From Sphingobium sp. (GTDB taxonomy: Bacteria > Pseudomonadota > Alphaproteobacteria > Sphingomonadales > Sphingomonadaceae): a DNA stretch of 64,000 nt. Made by a program: the position numbers and the translations under genes. Location of the stretch: assembly GCA_017984895.1 (NCBI GenBank), contig JAGNYO010000004.1, forward strand, positions 1 through 64,000. The letters run 5' to 3'. Under the pieces are notes generated by a model, which was not told the origin of the DNA, ran no database searches, and saw only the letters and a list, made by a program, of their open reading frames with translations. Positions 54,560 through 64,000 of this stretch are shown piece after piece; position 1 is the stretch's first letter, and each line of letters opens with the position of its first letter.

Positions 54560-56089
54560 TCAACCTTGGCCCAAGGCCATGGCAACATCACGATAACGGG
54601 AGGTGACGGTACTGCGAAGCTCGTCCCGGAAGATGTAGGGATTGCGCTCCGGGTTCCGCCACCGGAACTGCGCCTTTTGGCTTGTCACCAGTCGTCGCAG
54701 CCCTTTGCCGACCGGGTCACCCCGGTCACTTCGCCCATAGACCAGCCATGTCTTCGACTGACCGGGTGCTGGCGCGCGGTACCATTTCCGCATCAAAGGC
54801 TTGATGTGAGAACGATATTTGCGCGCCAGCCAGTGCGCCAGTTTCCAGAACACGACATGGTCGATGTGCCGGAACGTGCGCGCCGTGAAGTCGGTGAACT
54901 TATAGAACGCCGCCCAGCCCGTCAGTTGACGGTTCAGGTTGGCGATCATGTCCACCGCAGCAACTTCGTGATTGCCGGAGAGCGCCTTGACCAAACGGTG
55001 GCCGAAGGTCTTGGCTTTCTCCTTGGGTATCGTGGTGACCACGGACATGCGCCCGTTCGATCCCCGCTTGCGAATGATCCGGTGCCCCAGAAAGACGAAC
55101 CCGTCATCGACGTGGGTGATATGGCTCTTGTCCATATTCAGCGTCAGTTTCAGGCGTCCTTCCAGAAAGTCCCGGCATTCCTCACGGATGGCCTCGGCGT
55201 GCGCCTTGGTGCCCTTGACGATGACGACGAAGTCATCGGCATAGCGACAGTAGGCGACCGCAGGTTTCCATTGCCGGTTCTCACGAACCGTGATGGGGCG
55301 CCCCTGCTGGATGCCGAAGTTCCATGCCCAGCGATCCTTGCGGGCCTTCCCGTTCAGATATTGCGCCTCCAGCCATGCATCAAACTCGTGGAGCATGATG
55401 TTGGACAGGAGCGGCGACAAAACGCCGCCTTGCGGAACACCTTCGCTGGATGCCACGAACAGGCCCTGATCAACATGGCCTGCCTTCAGGATGTGCCAGA
55501 GCAGATCGATGAACCGCTCGTCCCGTATCCGCCGCCGGACGCATTGAACCAGCAGCCGGTGGTGGACCGTGTCGAAGTAGCTGGCCAGATCACCTTCGAT
55601 GACCCAGCGCCCCTTCGTTCCGGTTCCACTATCCTGCAACTGTATCCTCACGGTCCGGACAGCATGATGCACGCTGCGTTCCGGTCTGAAGCCATAGGAG
55701 AGGCGATGGAAGTCGCTTTCCCAGACAGGCTCCATGGCCATCAGCATCGCGCGCTGGACGATGCGATCCCTCAGGGTCGGGATACCCAATGGTCGTCGCT
55801 TGCCATTGGCTTTCGGGATATAGATTCGCTTGACCGGCTGTGGGCGGTAATTTCCGCTCAGCAGGTCCGTTCGCAAGCCGGCCAGATTTTCTGCCAGTCC
55901 GGCCTGCATTCGTTGCTTGTCCATTCCGTCAATGCCCGGGGTATTGGCGCCACTCGATGCCAATACGATCCGGGCGGCCTCGCCAAGCCACGTCCCATCG
56001 GCAATGAGCCGGAAGAGACGGTCGAACCTGCGGTTCGGATCGTCTTCGGCCCATGTCGCTAGCTTGTGCTGCATTTCACTGATTATCAA
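54560..56089 (-). CDS. ltrA: Group II intron reverse transcriptase/maturase
   Basis: 509 residues. RT motifs: RPLGIPTLRDRIVQRAMLMAMEPVWE, the EGVPQGGVLSPLLSNIMLHEFD block and the catalytic CRYADDFVVIV. A maturase domain X follows (NRQLTGWAAFYKF), and a C-terminal region lacks an obvious HNH endonuclease. Starts with TTG. It assists splicing and copies the intron into new DNA. The frame is intact. Confidence 0.94.
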   Translation of the reverse strand: MIISEMQHKLATWAEDDPNRRFDRLFRLIADGTWLGEAARIVLASSGANTPGIDGMDKQRMQAGLAENLAGLRTDLLSGNYRPQPVKRIYIPKANGKRRPLGIPTLRDRIVQRAMLMAMEPVWESDFHRLSYGFRPERSVHHAVRTVRIQLQDSGTGTKGRWVIEGDLASYFDTVHHRLLVQCVRRRIRDERFIDLLWHILKAGHVDQGLFVASSEGVPQGGVLSPLLSNIMLHEFDAWLEAQYLNGKARKDRWAWNFGIQQGRPITVRENRQWKPAVAYCRYADDFVVIVKGTKAHAEAIREECRDFLEGRLKLTLNMDKSHITHVDDGFVFLGHRIIRKRGSNGRMSVVTTIPKEKAKTFGHRLVKALSGNHEVAAVDMIANLNRQLTGWAAFYKFTDFTARTFRHIDHVVFWKLAHWLARKYRSHIKPLMRKWYRAPAPGQSKTWLVYGRSDRGDPVGKGLRRLVTSQKAQFRWRNPERNPYIFRDELRSTVTSRYRDVAMALGQG

Positions 56090-56725
56090 AGGTCTTCACC
56101 TCATTTGGTCAGATAGTTTGCACTCCAAGCGGATTGAACTGCCCCCCTTCGCCATGTGACAGGCTTTCCCTGTCCCGGACTACTACGGAGGCTCCGCCAG
56201 CATGATGGTCATCGGGGCCAACTCCCTTGCCATTCCATCACGCCTTCCCTCGTTCATATGCTGGACATTCGCGCACTGGGGAGGCTGCCGGTCGCAGTCC
56301 TTGTCCTTGCGTCCCGCAAGTCGATGCCGATGCCATGGCCTGGCTGCGTTCTCTCCATGGCTCCCTGCGGGCGAGCTACATCTACGACCGCATTCGGATG
56401 CCGCCGACATACGTCTCCGGCGTCATCATCAGCATTCCGCCTGTTAAGCCGTGTAGGCGAAGGCGACATTTCAGCCCTCGGATGCGGATTAACCGGTTCG
56501 TGTTCCTCAACCTTCCAGTACTCAGCCTCGGAGACCATCTTGGCGTAACGGCTTCGCCTCAATCCCCTTTACCTGCGGGCTACGTCACCCTGCCAGTTGA
56601 CAGCAGGTCACCGCCGCTTGGGCTCATGCCCCCTCACAGCAGAGGGCAAGGCATTCTTCTTTCTACTCCTTTCTCCTAAGCATTCCAGTCATACGCTCCC
56701 CCGGACGACCCGGGACGAGGCGCAC

Positions 56726-57150
56726 CATAGGTGAAGTCGACCACCCACAACGGGTTGGGTCGGCTGACGCGGAACTCGCGGCTCACCTTGTCCAGCGAGC
56801 ATGGAGCCTTGGGGTTGCTGACCGTCGTAATCGTTGTCTTTCCACGCCTTACCCCTGCCAAGCCCATAACGCGCATCAGGCGCTCGACCGTGCATTTGGC
56901 CACTTTGATCCCCTCGCGGCGCATCTGGTGCCAGACCTTGCGCGCGCCATAGAGACCAAAGCTGGTATCATGGACCCGCTTGATCTGCTCCCTGATCTCG
57001 TCATCGCGCTGCGCACGTGCTGGACGCCTGCCGGGATCGGCACGACGCACGGCGTGTTCGTGGTAAGAAGACGGGGCGACTGCCAACTCACGGCAAATCG
57101 GGCTCGATACCCAGTTCCTCGCGGTGCCTGTCGATGAACGACATTACCAT
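56726..57150 (-). pseudogene. IS3-type element C orfB, N-terminal fragment
   Basis: The start ATG at 57150 gives MVMSFIDRHREELGIEP; an extra C near 57110 breaks the frame, which then resumes as ICRELAVAPSSYHEHA, RVHDTSFGLYGARKVWHQMRREG and ends at LWVVDFTY before the intron. So even without the three insertions this orfB is frameshifted. Confidence 0.85.
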
Positions 57151-57179
57151 TTGCCTTGGCGGTCGAGTATCCGTCTTAG

Positions 57180-57516
57180 TCAAGGGCGCTGGGGTTGCCA
57201 GTCGCGTCCTTCACGCAACAACGTGTTTGCCAGCACTTTGATGCGACGCATGACGGCGGTGATAGCGACTTTTTTGGCTTTGCCCGCCGTTGCGAGCTGC
57301 TGATATTTGTCGCGGAAATCATGGTTGAAGCGAATGGCGACCAGTGCAGGCATGTAGATCGCCCGCCGAAGTGATGCCCGGCCACCGATAATCCGCTCTT
57401 TGCCCTGCCACTTGCCTGACTTTTGCGTCATGGGCGCAAGCCCCGCCAAAGCGGCGATCATCTTACTGTCGAGATACCCAAGTTCCGGCATGTCGATCAC
57501 CAACGTCGTCGCGGTT
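57180..57516 (-). pseudogene. IS110-type element D transposase, C-terminal fragment
   Basis: Encodes TATTLVIDMPELGYLDSKMIAALAGLAPMTQKSGKWQGKERI and ends ...GRDWQPQRP. Joined in frame to the N-terminal part at 59154 when the IS1380-type element and one GGTT repeat are removed (IPGIGRLTATTLVIDMPELG). Confidence 0.88.
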
Positions 57517-59153
57517 TGCCTGTTCTATTCATCACGCCGCAGACGGGGGCTGCGACAGCTTGATTTGACGTTGTGCGCCTGTCGCGAGGCGCGGTTTTCC
57601 TTGGCGCGGGGAGCGACGCGATTTTGCAGAGTTTGGCCTGGTTGTGGGTGAGGGTTTGAACAGCGGCACGGCCGCATCGGCTACGGGCTCACGGTGCGCA
57701 ACGATAGGGCGACATGGCTGAAGAGGGCGGCGTCCGGGCAGGCGCTGGCAAGCGCGATGCGGACGCGACTGGCGCTTTCGATGATCCGGGCCGCGACCTT
57801 AATCAGCCGCAGGCGGATGGTGGCGAACTCGGCAACCCGTAGGGCGGCAGCGGCTGGCAGCGCTTGGCGCACGCGCCACATCAGCCAGTAGGCGGCGGTG
57901 TGGAGGATCAGCCGCATCTGATTGGCATTGGCCGAACGGCACGAGGTGCGGTCGCTGTTCAGCTGGGCCTTGTGCATCTTGATGAGATTTTCCGCCTGGC
58001 CGCGGGCGCAATAGAGGGTGTCGTAGATCCGCTCAGGCGTGCCGTCCTTGAGCGAAGTGACGACGAAGCGGATGTCGAGGCCCATCGTGCTCGCCTCGAT
58101 GCGCGCAACCACCCGACGCTGGATCTTTCCCCAGCTCTTTGCCGCATAACGGGACTCCCCGTAGCGGCGCAGCACCGGCCAGCCTCTTGTGGCGCGGTCG
58201 ACGCAAACCGCATCGGCAGCACCGACAATGACAGGATCGGCGTGGAGCGTTCGGTTGCCGGGAAGGCCAAACACATAATCGACTGTGTTGGCCTCGCACC
58301 ATGCCATGATCTCGGGGCGGCTATAATGACCGTCGCCGCGCAGGGTGATCCGGGTCAAAGGCCAGTGCTTCCTGATCCGTCGGATCAGCCGACGGACATG
58401 GCTGGCCATCTCGGGTCCCGACGGCGTCTTGCCGGTACGCAGCAGCATCGCCACCGGCCGCCCAGTGGCGGTGTCCTACACGTGGATCGGCAGGAAGCAG
58501 CGTGTCCGGTAGTGACCATTCCAAAATGACAACTGCTGGCTGCCGTGGACGACGTCGACCGTCTCGTCGATGTCGAGCGTCACCGCCGCGGGCTCGGCGG
58601 GGTAACTGGCGCAGTAAACATCGACCATGACGCCCATCATCCGCACCAGTTCGCGCGTCGTCGGTGCGTTCTCCCAGCGGCTCATCGTCGGTTGGCTCGC
58701 AAGGCCGACCGCCGCGTCGGGCAGCTTACCGGCCGCCAGTTTGAAGCCGGGATCGTGGCGCAGTGTGTCGAGGTCGTCGGCATCCTCATAGCCGCAGGCG
58801 ATCGCCAACATCCGGGCCTGCAGGATATCCCCCAGATCATGGACCACACGGCTCTGATCGCGAGGGTCGGCAATGCAATCGGCCAAGCGCCCCACAATGC
58901 CCATCGCGCGCTCCGCCTGAGCCAGCAACAGCACGCCGCCATCAGACGTCAGCCGCCCTCCATCGAATGCCGCGGTCACTTTCTTGCGGCAAATGGCTGG
59001 GAATCCAAAAGGAACAACGCTAACCTCGATCATGGCGGGCATGGCACTTTCTGTCCGGTGTCAGAGGGTCGTCTAAGCAACTATTCTCTTCATCAAATCA
59101 GCAAGTTAAGCTACGTTCGCCAACCGTAATTAGCCCGTCTGACGAATAATCCG
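57517..59153 (-). mobile_element. IS1380-type element inside IS110-type element D
   Basis: 1637 bp flanked by the 4-bp duplication GGTT (57513-57516 and 59154-59157). The ends share a CAGACGGG segment in inverted orientation. It carries one interrupted transposase gene. 57517-57680 is untranslated. Confidence 0.82.
57681..59042 (-). pseudogene. IS1380-family transposase with a nonsense codon
   Basis: The start at 59042 gives MPAMIEVSVVPFGFPAI, then TSDGGVLLLAQAERAMGI, TLDIDETVDVVHGSQQ (first Asp region) and FLPIHV; the next codon is TAG (58478-58476), followed in the same frame by DTATGRPVAMLLRTGKTPSG, ITLRGDGHYSRPEIM and the rest. In relatives the stop position is Tyr, so one substitution (TAY to TAG) has inactivated the gene. 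Confidence 0.88.
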
Positions 59154-59759
59154 GGTTAATCTGCCAATCCCCGGAATGGTCATCAGGCGCCTGATGCGCT
59201 CGTCAAGGGTTCCACGCTGCTTGGCGATCTGCGCAATCACTTGATCCAAGGCTTTGATGTCGGTGTCGATGTCGTCGATCCGGCGACAGAGTTGATCTTT
59301 CACCACCGCGTTGCTCGCTGTGGCAAGGCGTGTTTTTGCAGTGATCTGATCTTTGACCAAGGCCCGACGTGCTGTCAGCAACTCTCTGAGATCATGAACA
59401 TCTTCGCCCTCTACGCCTTGTGGTTTCAGATCAAGAACCACACCCATTCGCGCCAGCATTTTGGCATCAACGCTGTCGGTTTTGGTTAGACGTCCGATGG
59501 CCTGTGCAAAGCGCCGCGCTTGCTTCGGATTGACCTTGATGAAGGCCCGCCCCGCCAGGCTGAGATATCGCTCAAGCCCACGGTGATAGGCACCGGTTGC
59601 TTCGAAAACGACCAATATCCGGTCATCCGCACCCAGCCAGGTGCATAGCTGGGTGAAACCCTCGGCCGTGTTGGGCAGGCTTCGCCCTTCGTCTTGAGAA
59701 TGCCAAAACGCATCCAGACGGTCTTTCGAAACATCGATTCCGACGGTATCCTTGGCCAT
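59154..59759 (-). pseudogene. IS110-type element D transposase, N-terminal fragment
   Basis: From MAKDTVGIDVSKDRLDAF with VVFEATGAYH and KTDSVDAKMLARM (the DEDD residues) to RLMTIPGIGRLT, where the IS1380-type element is inserted. The bases upstream (about 59760-59850) look like the element's untranslated end. Confidence 0.88.
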
Positions 59760-59867
59760 CTTTTCTATCCACCTTTGCTTGTCGTTCGGGCCCGGAGCCC
59801 ACGTATCCGTTCAGGTCGTAAGAAAAGACGGAGGCTCCCCGGAATCGATGAAACCGAGCAGTATGAA

Positions 59868-60140
59868 ATGTCCGTTACCCTACGCCACGATACGCCACAA
59901 CCGCCTAGAATACGCAAACGTGACCGTGAGCGCGCAGAAGCACTACGTCTAGATGGTGGACCAAAACCAAGCTTGCGCGAACGCGCGGTCGCCCTTGCCC
60001 GGGAATTGGGAGTGGTGAAAACGCGTGACCTCACCGATATTGGTGTGCCTCGATGTTATCTTTCCAGGATGTGTGATGAGGGTTTGTTGGTGAAGGTTGG
60101 TTACGGCCTGTACCGCATTGCCGATCGCAGCGCCGCCTAA
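59868..60140 (+). pseudogene. AbiEi-type antitoxin N-terminal domain, probably truncated
   Basis: 90 residues from the ATG at 59868. RERAVALARELGVVKTRDLTDIGVPRCYLSRMCDEGLLVKVGYGLYRI matches the winged-helix AbiEi_4 domain of type IV toxin-antitoxin antitoxins. Those proteins usually go on for another 100 residues or more, but this one stops soon after YRIADRSAA, and no AbiEii toxin follows. It is flanked by IS pieces on both sides. The start is uncertain. Confidence 0.55.
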
Positions 60141-60253
60141 GATAAGACTGATCACCGCAGAATGAGAAGCTGATCGATCCCCCCAGGCAATAAAGGCTCC
60201 CACTGCCTCGAAGCGAAGAGTGACCTGCTGCCGGTTCCACGGACGCCAAGTTA

Positions 60254-60300
60254 GGGTGTGTCTGAAACAGGAGGGTGACGATGGAACGACGCAAGTTCAG
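60254..60300 (+). pseudogene. Stub of an IS orfA
   Basis: GGAGGGTGACG precedes an ATG encoding MERRKFR, the start of many IS3-family OrfA proteins (MERRKFTREF). Nothing after it fits the family, so only an end of an element remains. The 60141-60325 interval otherwise holds no gene. Confidence 0.4.
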
Positions 60301-60325
60301 GCAGCACAGAACTGGCCCCACATTT

Positions 60326-61801
60326 TCATAGCTCAACGGGCAGATCGCGTTCGCGCTTCAATGCAAAATAGGTTATAAATGTGTGATCCCAAACCTCCTC
60401 AACCAGAAGGTGCAATACCCGTTCATGCTCTGATAGTGTCGCAGCATCGGCTGCCTTGAACGCATCGGTCAGTTGCCTCACGCCATCGAGATGATCGAAC
60501 AGATCATGCCCTGATTCAGGCGCAGAACATAGCCGCAGCGCCTCACTGATGAGCGTCACCGAAGACGTTTCGCACGCAAGCAAGGCCGAGGAAGCGAGGC
60601 GTAACGCGCCGAGCATGAGATTGAATTCAATAGGAGTGCTTTGCACATATCGATGCCGCTGGATTTGCTGCACGATGGGACCGATGGCAGAAAGCCCTCT
60701 CGCCGGATCGGTTTCAGCCTCGCGCAGTTGGGCACAGATTTTCGTGTAACGCTCGGCATTGCTGATGAGCTTCTCGCCAAGCTGCGCTTCTTCGGAGAGC
60801 ACAATCCCGACGAGCAGCGTCGCCATGCACAGCCGGAAAATCGTCCGACCCGAGAGCATGAGCGAGCCGAAGCGATCATCGGAACCGGATTTCTGCTTTG
60901 CCGTCGGTCGATAATATAGTTCCTTTGCGGCACCCTCGTGCGCGACCCGCGATCGTGCAGCGTAAAACTGCATTGCCCATTCCGAAATGCGTTCGGGGCG
61001 GCCGAGAATGAGCGAGATGGAGTCGGCCAGCCGGTCACTTTTGGCGTTGTCAGGCAGATTGAAGAGAGCCTCGAAAGCTACGGCGAGGTTAAGAAGCGCA
61101 CGATCCGCGCCTGCCCGTGATTCATTGGCATGATTATACCATTTGAGTGCGGTGAAGACCCTTGCCCGCGAAGGATGTTCGACATGGTTGAGCAAATCGA
61201 GAAGCTCGCCGACGCCACTGCGCCCGCTGAAAGGCCCGCCGAAATCCGCCGCCATATCTTGCCGGATGTTGAGGGTCGCCTGCGGTCTGGGAGGATATAT
61301 CCGGGAACCAGGCGCCACCCAAAGCGGCTCGGTAAAGTTGTAGAGGCCCGCAAATCCAGCGACCATGTTGCGCGAATCTGCCGCAACCCTGCGTTCGAGC
61401 GAGCCCTCCGCAGGGATGACATGGTGCTCTGGATAGACCAGGAATTTGCTGACCTCCGCTGGCGAAAGGACGATGAGGCTGACTTCCTCGGGTGTCAGCA
61501 GGATGCTGTCAAATACGTCGTGCGGTGACGAATAAGCGTAGGCAATGATTGCCCTGATATCAGCCAGGAGATCGACTTGAGGGCCGGGCCGGTCAATATC
61601 GATGGGTAGCACGATTGCAAACGTCGCCGACGCAATGAGCAAATCGTCCTTGAGAAACAGCATATCTGCGACATCGCGAACCGCTGCTCGCTGATCCTCG
61701 GGTAGGTCGTCGATGTCTTCGGTCGAACGAAATTCCAGCGGTCCTAGCCGAATCCTGCCGGACGTTTTGAGACAGGGAAAGACGGCGATACCGAATGACA
61801 T
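60326..61801 (-). CDS. HEPN-domain protein (ApeA-like)
   Basis: 491 residues from the ATG at 61801, two bases after the stop of the upstream gene. The middle part (about residues 225-295: ADRALLNLAVAFEALFNLP...ADSISLILG...WAMQFYAARSRVAHEG) matches the ApeA-like HEPN layout, including the R-x4-H motif (Arg283, His288) that forms the RNase active site in HEPN dimers. The N-terminal 200 residues are of an unknown mixed fold, and the C-terminal part is helical. It is likely an RNase effector or a partner of the TPR-PIN protein; this is inference. Confidence 0.7.
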   Translation of the reverse strand: MSFGIAVFPCLKTSGRIRLGPLEFRSTEDIDDLPEDQRAAVRDVADMLFLKDDLLIASATFAIVLPIDIDRPGPQVDLLADIRAIIAYAYSSPHDVFDSILLTPEEVSLIVLSPAEVSKFLVYPEHHVIPAEGSLERRVAADSRNMVAGFAGLYNFTEPLWVAPGSRIYPPRPQATLNIRQDMAADFGGPFSGRSGVGELLDLLNHVEHPSRARVFTALKWYNHANESRAGADRALLNLAVAFEALFNLPDNAKSDRLADSISLILGRPERISEWAMQFYAARSRVAHEGAAKELYYRPTAKQKSGSDDRFGSLMLSGRTIFRLCMATLLVGIVLSEEAQLGEKLISNAERYTKICAQLREAETDPARGLSAIGPIVQQIQRHRYVQSTPIEFNLMLGALRLASSALLACETSSVTLISEALRLCSAPESGHDLFDHLDGVRQLTDAFKAADAATLSEHERVLHLLVEEVWDHTFITYFALKRERDLPVEL

Positions 61802-61803
61802 AG

Positions 61804-64000
61804 CTATTTTGTCCGCTCCGCTTTCTTCGCTGATTTGCGACGACCGGGCCTTTGCATTTGTGCTTGGCTGGAAACGTCGATGTTGAAAAAATGGCCCTGA
61901 ATCCATCCGCGCAAATATTCCTGAGCCTCGCGTGCGCCGTACTGACGACCTGCTTTGGCACCCAATTCTCGATCCATAAGGAGCAGAATGTCGCGCCAAT
62001 CGTCCTGCCGAAAGCGGATGAGCATGGTAAGCAGTTTGCCTATGGCTCGACCCTGCTTCCAGCTTGGCATTGAAGTGCCCCACGCTCGGCACATGAATTC
62101 GAATGTAACGGCAATATGGGATCTGATTTCGGCATTGTGACAGCCAATATATTCGGCGGCGCAATCGAACAGTGTTTCGGCACGCGGTTCATCGAGCGTG
62201 AGCAATCCGAGTAGCGTTGGTACATCCAACCAGATATGATCATGATGAAGTGCCGCCAGATGCCCAATAGCTGCCAGATATTGCGCTTCAGACAGGGCGT
62301 TATCACCGGCATCGGCCATGACCCGGAATGCCGTTTGTAGCCAGGCGCCTTCGGTAACACCGACGTGGTGCGCCAGTTGCCGCAGGCGTAAATCTTCGGA
62401 CAGGAGCAAAACCCGATTATCGCGGGCAAGATAGATGGGGTCCAGGATCTTTGCGACCTCGATCCAGCCGACCCGATCATCGTCGAACAGCAGATTGTCA
62501 GATCCGTTGCTGGGCATGATTTCGCAGTTCGCCTGGATATCCGCAATCGCCCGATCGAATATGCCGATCATGCGCTCAGTGTCTTGCGGAGTCCGCACAT
62601 CACGAACGGCTTGCTCGCCTTGATAACCCAAAGTCATCGTTTCGCGGCCGCGATTAAAATCTTCCTTCGTTCGCAGCTCCATGAACTCATCAACCGTTGA
62701 ACGGGGCACGAGCAACCGGCCGAAGTAGCTTTTCAATTCAGCGAGCAACCCCAGGCGATGCGCTGTCCAAACGGTCAGGGTATCGAGCACGGCGCCATGA
62801 CCCCGTGCCTTGCCCAGGGATTTGATTGCTTCAAGACGTTCGTCCGTACCGCCCTGACAGCTGTGTAACGGGATGCCTGACTGAACCAGATGCTCGGAAA
62901 ATTCGACAACACTCTTGTGGCTCATGGCGGCGACCGCAGAGACCGGAATCGCCAAGTCGACGTAACTTTGGGTGATCGCCTTGGCGCGGTCGCTAAATTC
63001 ACGCACATAATCCAGCACCGGCTGAACATCGCCATCCTTGATCGACATTTCGAACATCGACGTGGAGTCCGGAAACTGCGTCGCGTGTGTCGCCATGATG
63101 TCGTGGAGCAACCAGACATATTTGTGTTTGATCTCGCGGACCGTGTAACGCCGCGCGGGACCGATTTCAGGTTGCAGTACAACCTCGTCGCCATTCGATT
63201 TCCCGGTAACAGCCAGCGCCAACGGGTGATCAGGAGCGTAGTGCGTGGAGCTGCCATATGACGGCACTTCAACCACGCCCTTGACGTCAGGGACGTCCTC
63301 TCCCTGTAGATCGAACCAGATGTCGGATGCTATTGGGCCAATCCGAGCGACGGCCTCTGGCACATCCTCGCGGCAGAAGAAGAGGCCGGGATAGGCCGTG
63401 ACGACATCGACATCGCCTCTGTTCGCCATGACAGCACGGTAGCCCAGATCGAGGGCACGAGCGGATTCGCCTTGATGCCGAAGCAGGTAGGCGAGCCGCA
63501 TCTTGTCGCTGGGAGAACCTTTGGCTGCATGTTCATCGATAGCAAGGATATGGCTGACTGCCTCGCCATGACGAGCATCGCGTTCGAGCACGCTGTGCAA
63601 ATGGAGGTGGGAACGCAGATCATCAGGGCTGGCTTCGAGTGCCCGGCGGAAATGGCTTTCGGCGGTGCGAAGGTCGCCCCGCATGGCTTCTGCAACCCCG
63701 GCGAGCCGGGCAAAATTGCCCAGGGTAGCTATTTCGTCCGGCAGGGAGGCAAAAAACGGGTGGGTTCTGGGGCGCGGCGCTGAATTGGCGAATGCCACCG
63801 CCAACCACGCAAGCGGCTCTGAAACATGATCTGTCGAGACAAAACCGTCGAGCGCCACAATGACGTCGTCGAACGCATCCCTGAACCCTGCCAGCTGCGC
63901 GAACATAATGCGCTCGGTATAGCGAGTATGAGGCCCAATCAGGCTGCGCGTGCGCGCAAATGCCGCGTCAGCTTTCCCTCGATCGTGACGGCGCAAGATG
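61804..64000 (-). CDS. TPR and PIN-domain protein, 5' end outside the window
   Basis: At least 731 residues; the frame is open to the window edge (a TTG at 63996 is not a convincing start). Numbering from that codon: helical TPR-like repeats at about 95-210 (AMRGDLRTAESHFRRALEASPDD), a GreA/GreB-C-like patch at about 265-300 (NGDEVVLQPEIGPARRYTVREI), and a PIN-like domain at about 400-560 with VLDTLTVW (Asp405), TVDEFMEL (Glu437) and LLLSEDLRLRQLA (Asp535). The C terminus is basic. It is probably a nuclease or sensor coupled to the HEPN gene downstream, which lies two bases away. Confidence 0.7.
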   Translation of the reverse strand, partial: ILRRHDRGKADAAFARTRSLIGPHTRYTERIMFAQLAGFRDAFDDVIVALDGFVSTDHVSEPLAWLAVAFANSAPRPRTHPFFASLPDEIATLGNFARLAGVAEAMRGDLRTAESHFRRALEASPDDLRSHLHLHSVLERDARHGEAVSHILAIDEHAAKGSPSDKMRLAYLLRHQGESARALDLGYRAVMANRGDVDVVTAYPGLFFCREDVPEAVARIGPIASDIWFDLQGEDVPDVKGVVEVPSYGSSTHYAPDHPLALAVTGKSNGDEVVLQPEIGPARRYTVREIKHKYVWLLHDIMATHATQFPDSTSMFEMSIKDGDVQPVLDYVREFSDRAKAITQSYVDLAIPVSAVAAMSHKSVVEFSEHLVQSGIPLHSCQGGTDERLEAIKSLGKARGHGAVLDTLTVWTAHRLGLLAELKSYFGRLLVPRSTVDEFMELRTKEDFNRGRETMTLGYQGEQAVRDVRTPQDTERMIGIFDRAIADIQANCEIMPSNGSDNLLFDDDRVGWIEVAKILDPIYLARDNRVLLLSEDLRLRQLAHHVGVTEGAWLQTAFRVMADAGDNALSEAQYLAAIGHLAALHHDHIWLDVPTLLGLLTLDEPRAETLFDCAAEYIGCHNAEIRSHIAVTFEFMCRAWGTSMPSWKQGRAIGKLLTMLIRFRQDDWRDILLLMDRELGAKAGRQYGAREAQEYLRGWIQGHFFNIDVSSQAQMQRPGRRKSAKKAERTK

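Noticed and set aside
62040..62546. 168-codon frame overlapping the TPR-PIN gene on the same strand
   Set aside because: A shifted frame of a better supported gene, with no ribosome site.

Overview
The window looks like a chromosome segment of a GC-rich alphaproteobacterium, most likely a sphingomonad (Sphingomonadaceae). The reasons are the recG-sdhE-mfd gene order, a DUF1476 protein (the alphaproteobacterial F1-ATPase inhibitor zeta type) beside bolA and a monothiol glutaredoxin, a DUF924 gene between nadA and nadC, and the many sphingomonad-type insertion sequences. The genus cannot be fixed from the sequence alone.

Layout. 0-5.3 kb is an accessory block: a ParB-domain DNA methyltransferase with a DUF5681 partner, a secreted protein of unknown function, and a tyrosine recombinase. 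5.5-17.2 kb is a capsule or exopolysaccharide locus: ABC exporter genes (kpsE, kpsM, kpsT type), a WavE-type protein, two nucleotidyltransferases, a GDPD-like protein, a HAD phosphatase, a cupin, a large glycosyltransferase-like protein, a sulfotransferase and an outer-membrane export lipoprotein. The middle of the locus is clearly AT-rich, whereas its export-gene ends are GC-rich, as in a cassette swapped between conserved flanks. 17.3-22.9 kb is a nest of insertion sequences inside a vapC toxin gene. An IS3-type element carries a 4-bp target duplication in vapC. It has itself been hit by an IS5-type element and by a second IS3-type element, and the second one carries an IS110 element. 22.9-25.2 kb holds the surviving vapB antitoxin, a higBA pair and an Xre/ParS-RES pair. 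25.3-28.3 kb has manC and a second, nearly identical copy of the export lipoprotein gene.

28.5-49.1 kb is ordinary housekeeping chromosome: leuC-MBL-leuD, the zeta inhibitor, bolA, grxD, an ArsR/AHSA1 pair, nadA-DUF924-nadC, RNase T2, recG, sdhE, mfd, an EAL protein, moaA, nadK and tRNA-Asn. From the 3' end of tRNA-Asn to the right edge is an integrative element. A large serine recombinase ends inside the tRNA gene. It is followed by a second IS nest, in which one IS3-type orfB is split by an IS110, an IS30 and a complete group II intron, and an adjoining IS110 is split by an IS1380-type element. At the right edge lie two adjacent genes, one for a HEPN-domain protein and one for a TPR-PIN protein. 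They are candidate RNases, and this is the best place in the window to look for an undescribed defence or RNA-targeting system.

Most insertion boundaries could be fixed by eye, because removing the inserted DNA and one copy of the target duplication restores an open, family-typical reading frame. Names of IS families and domains rest on recognised motifs, not on database searches.
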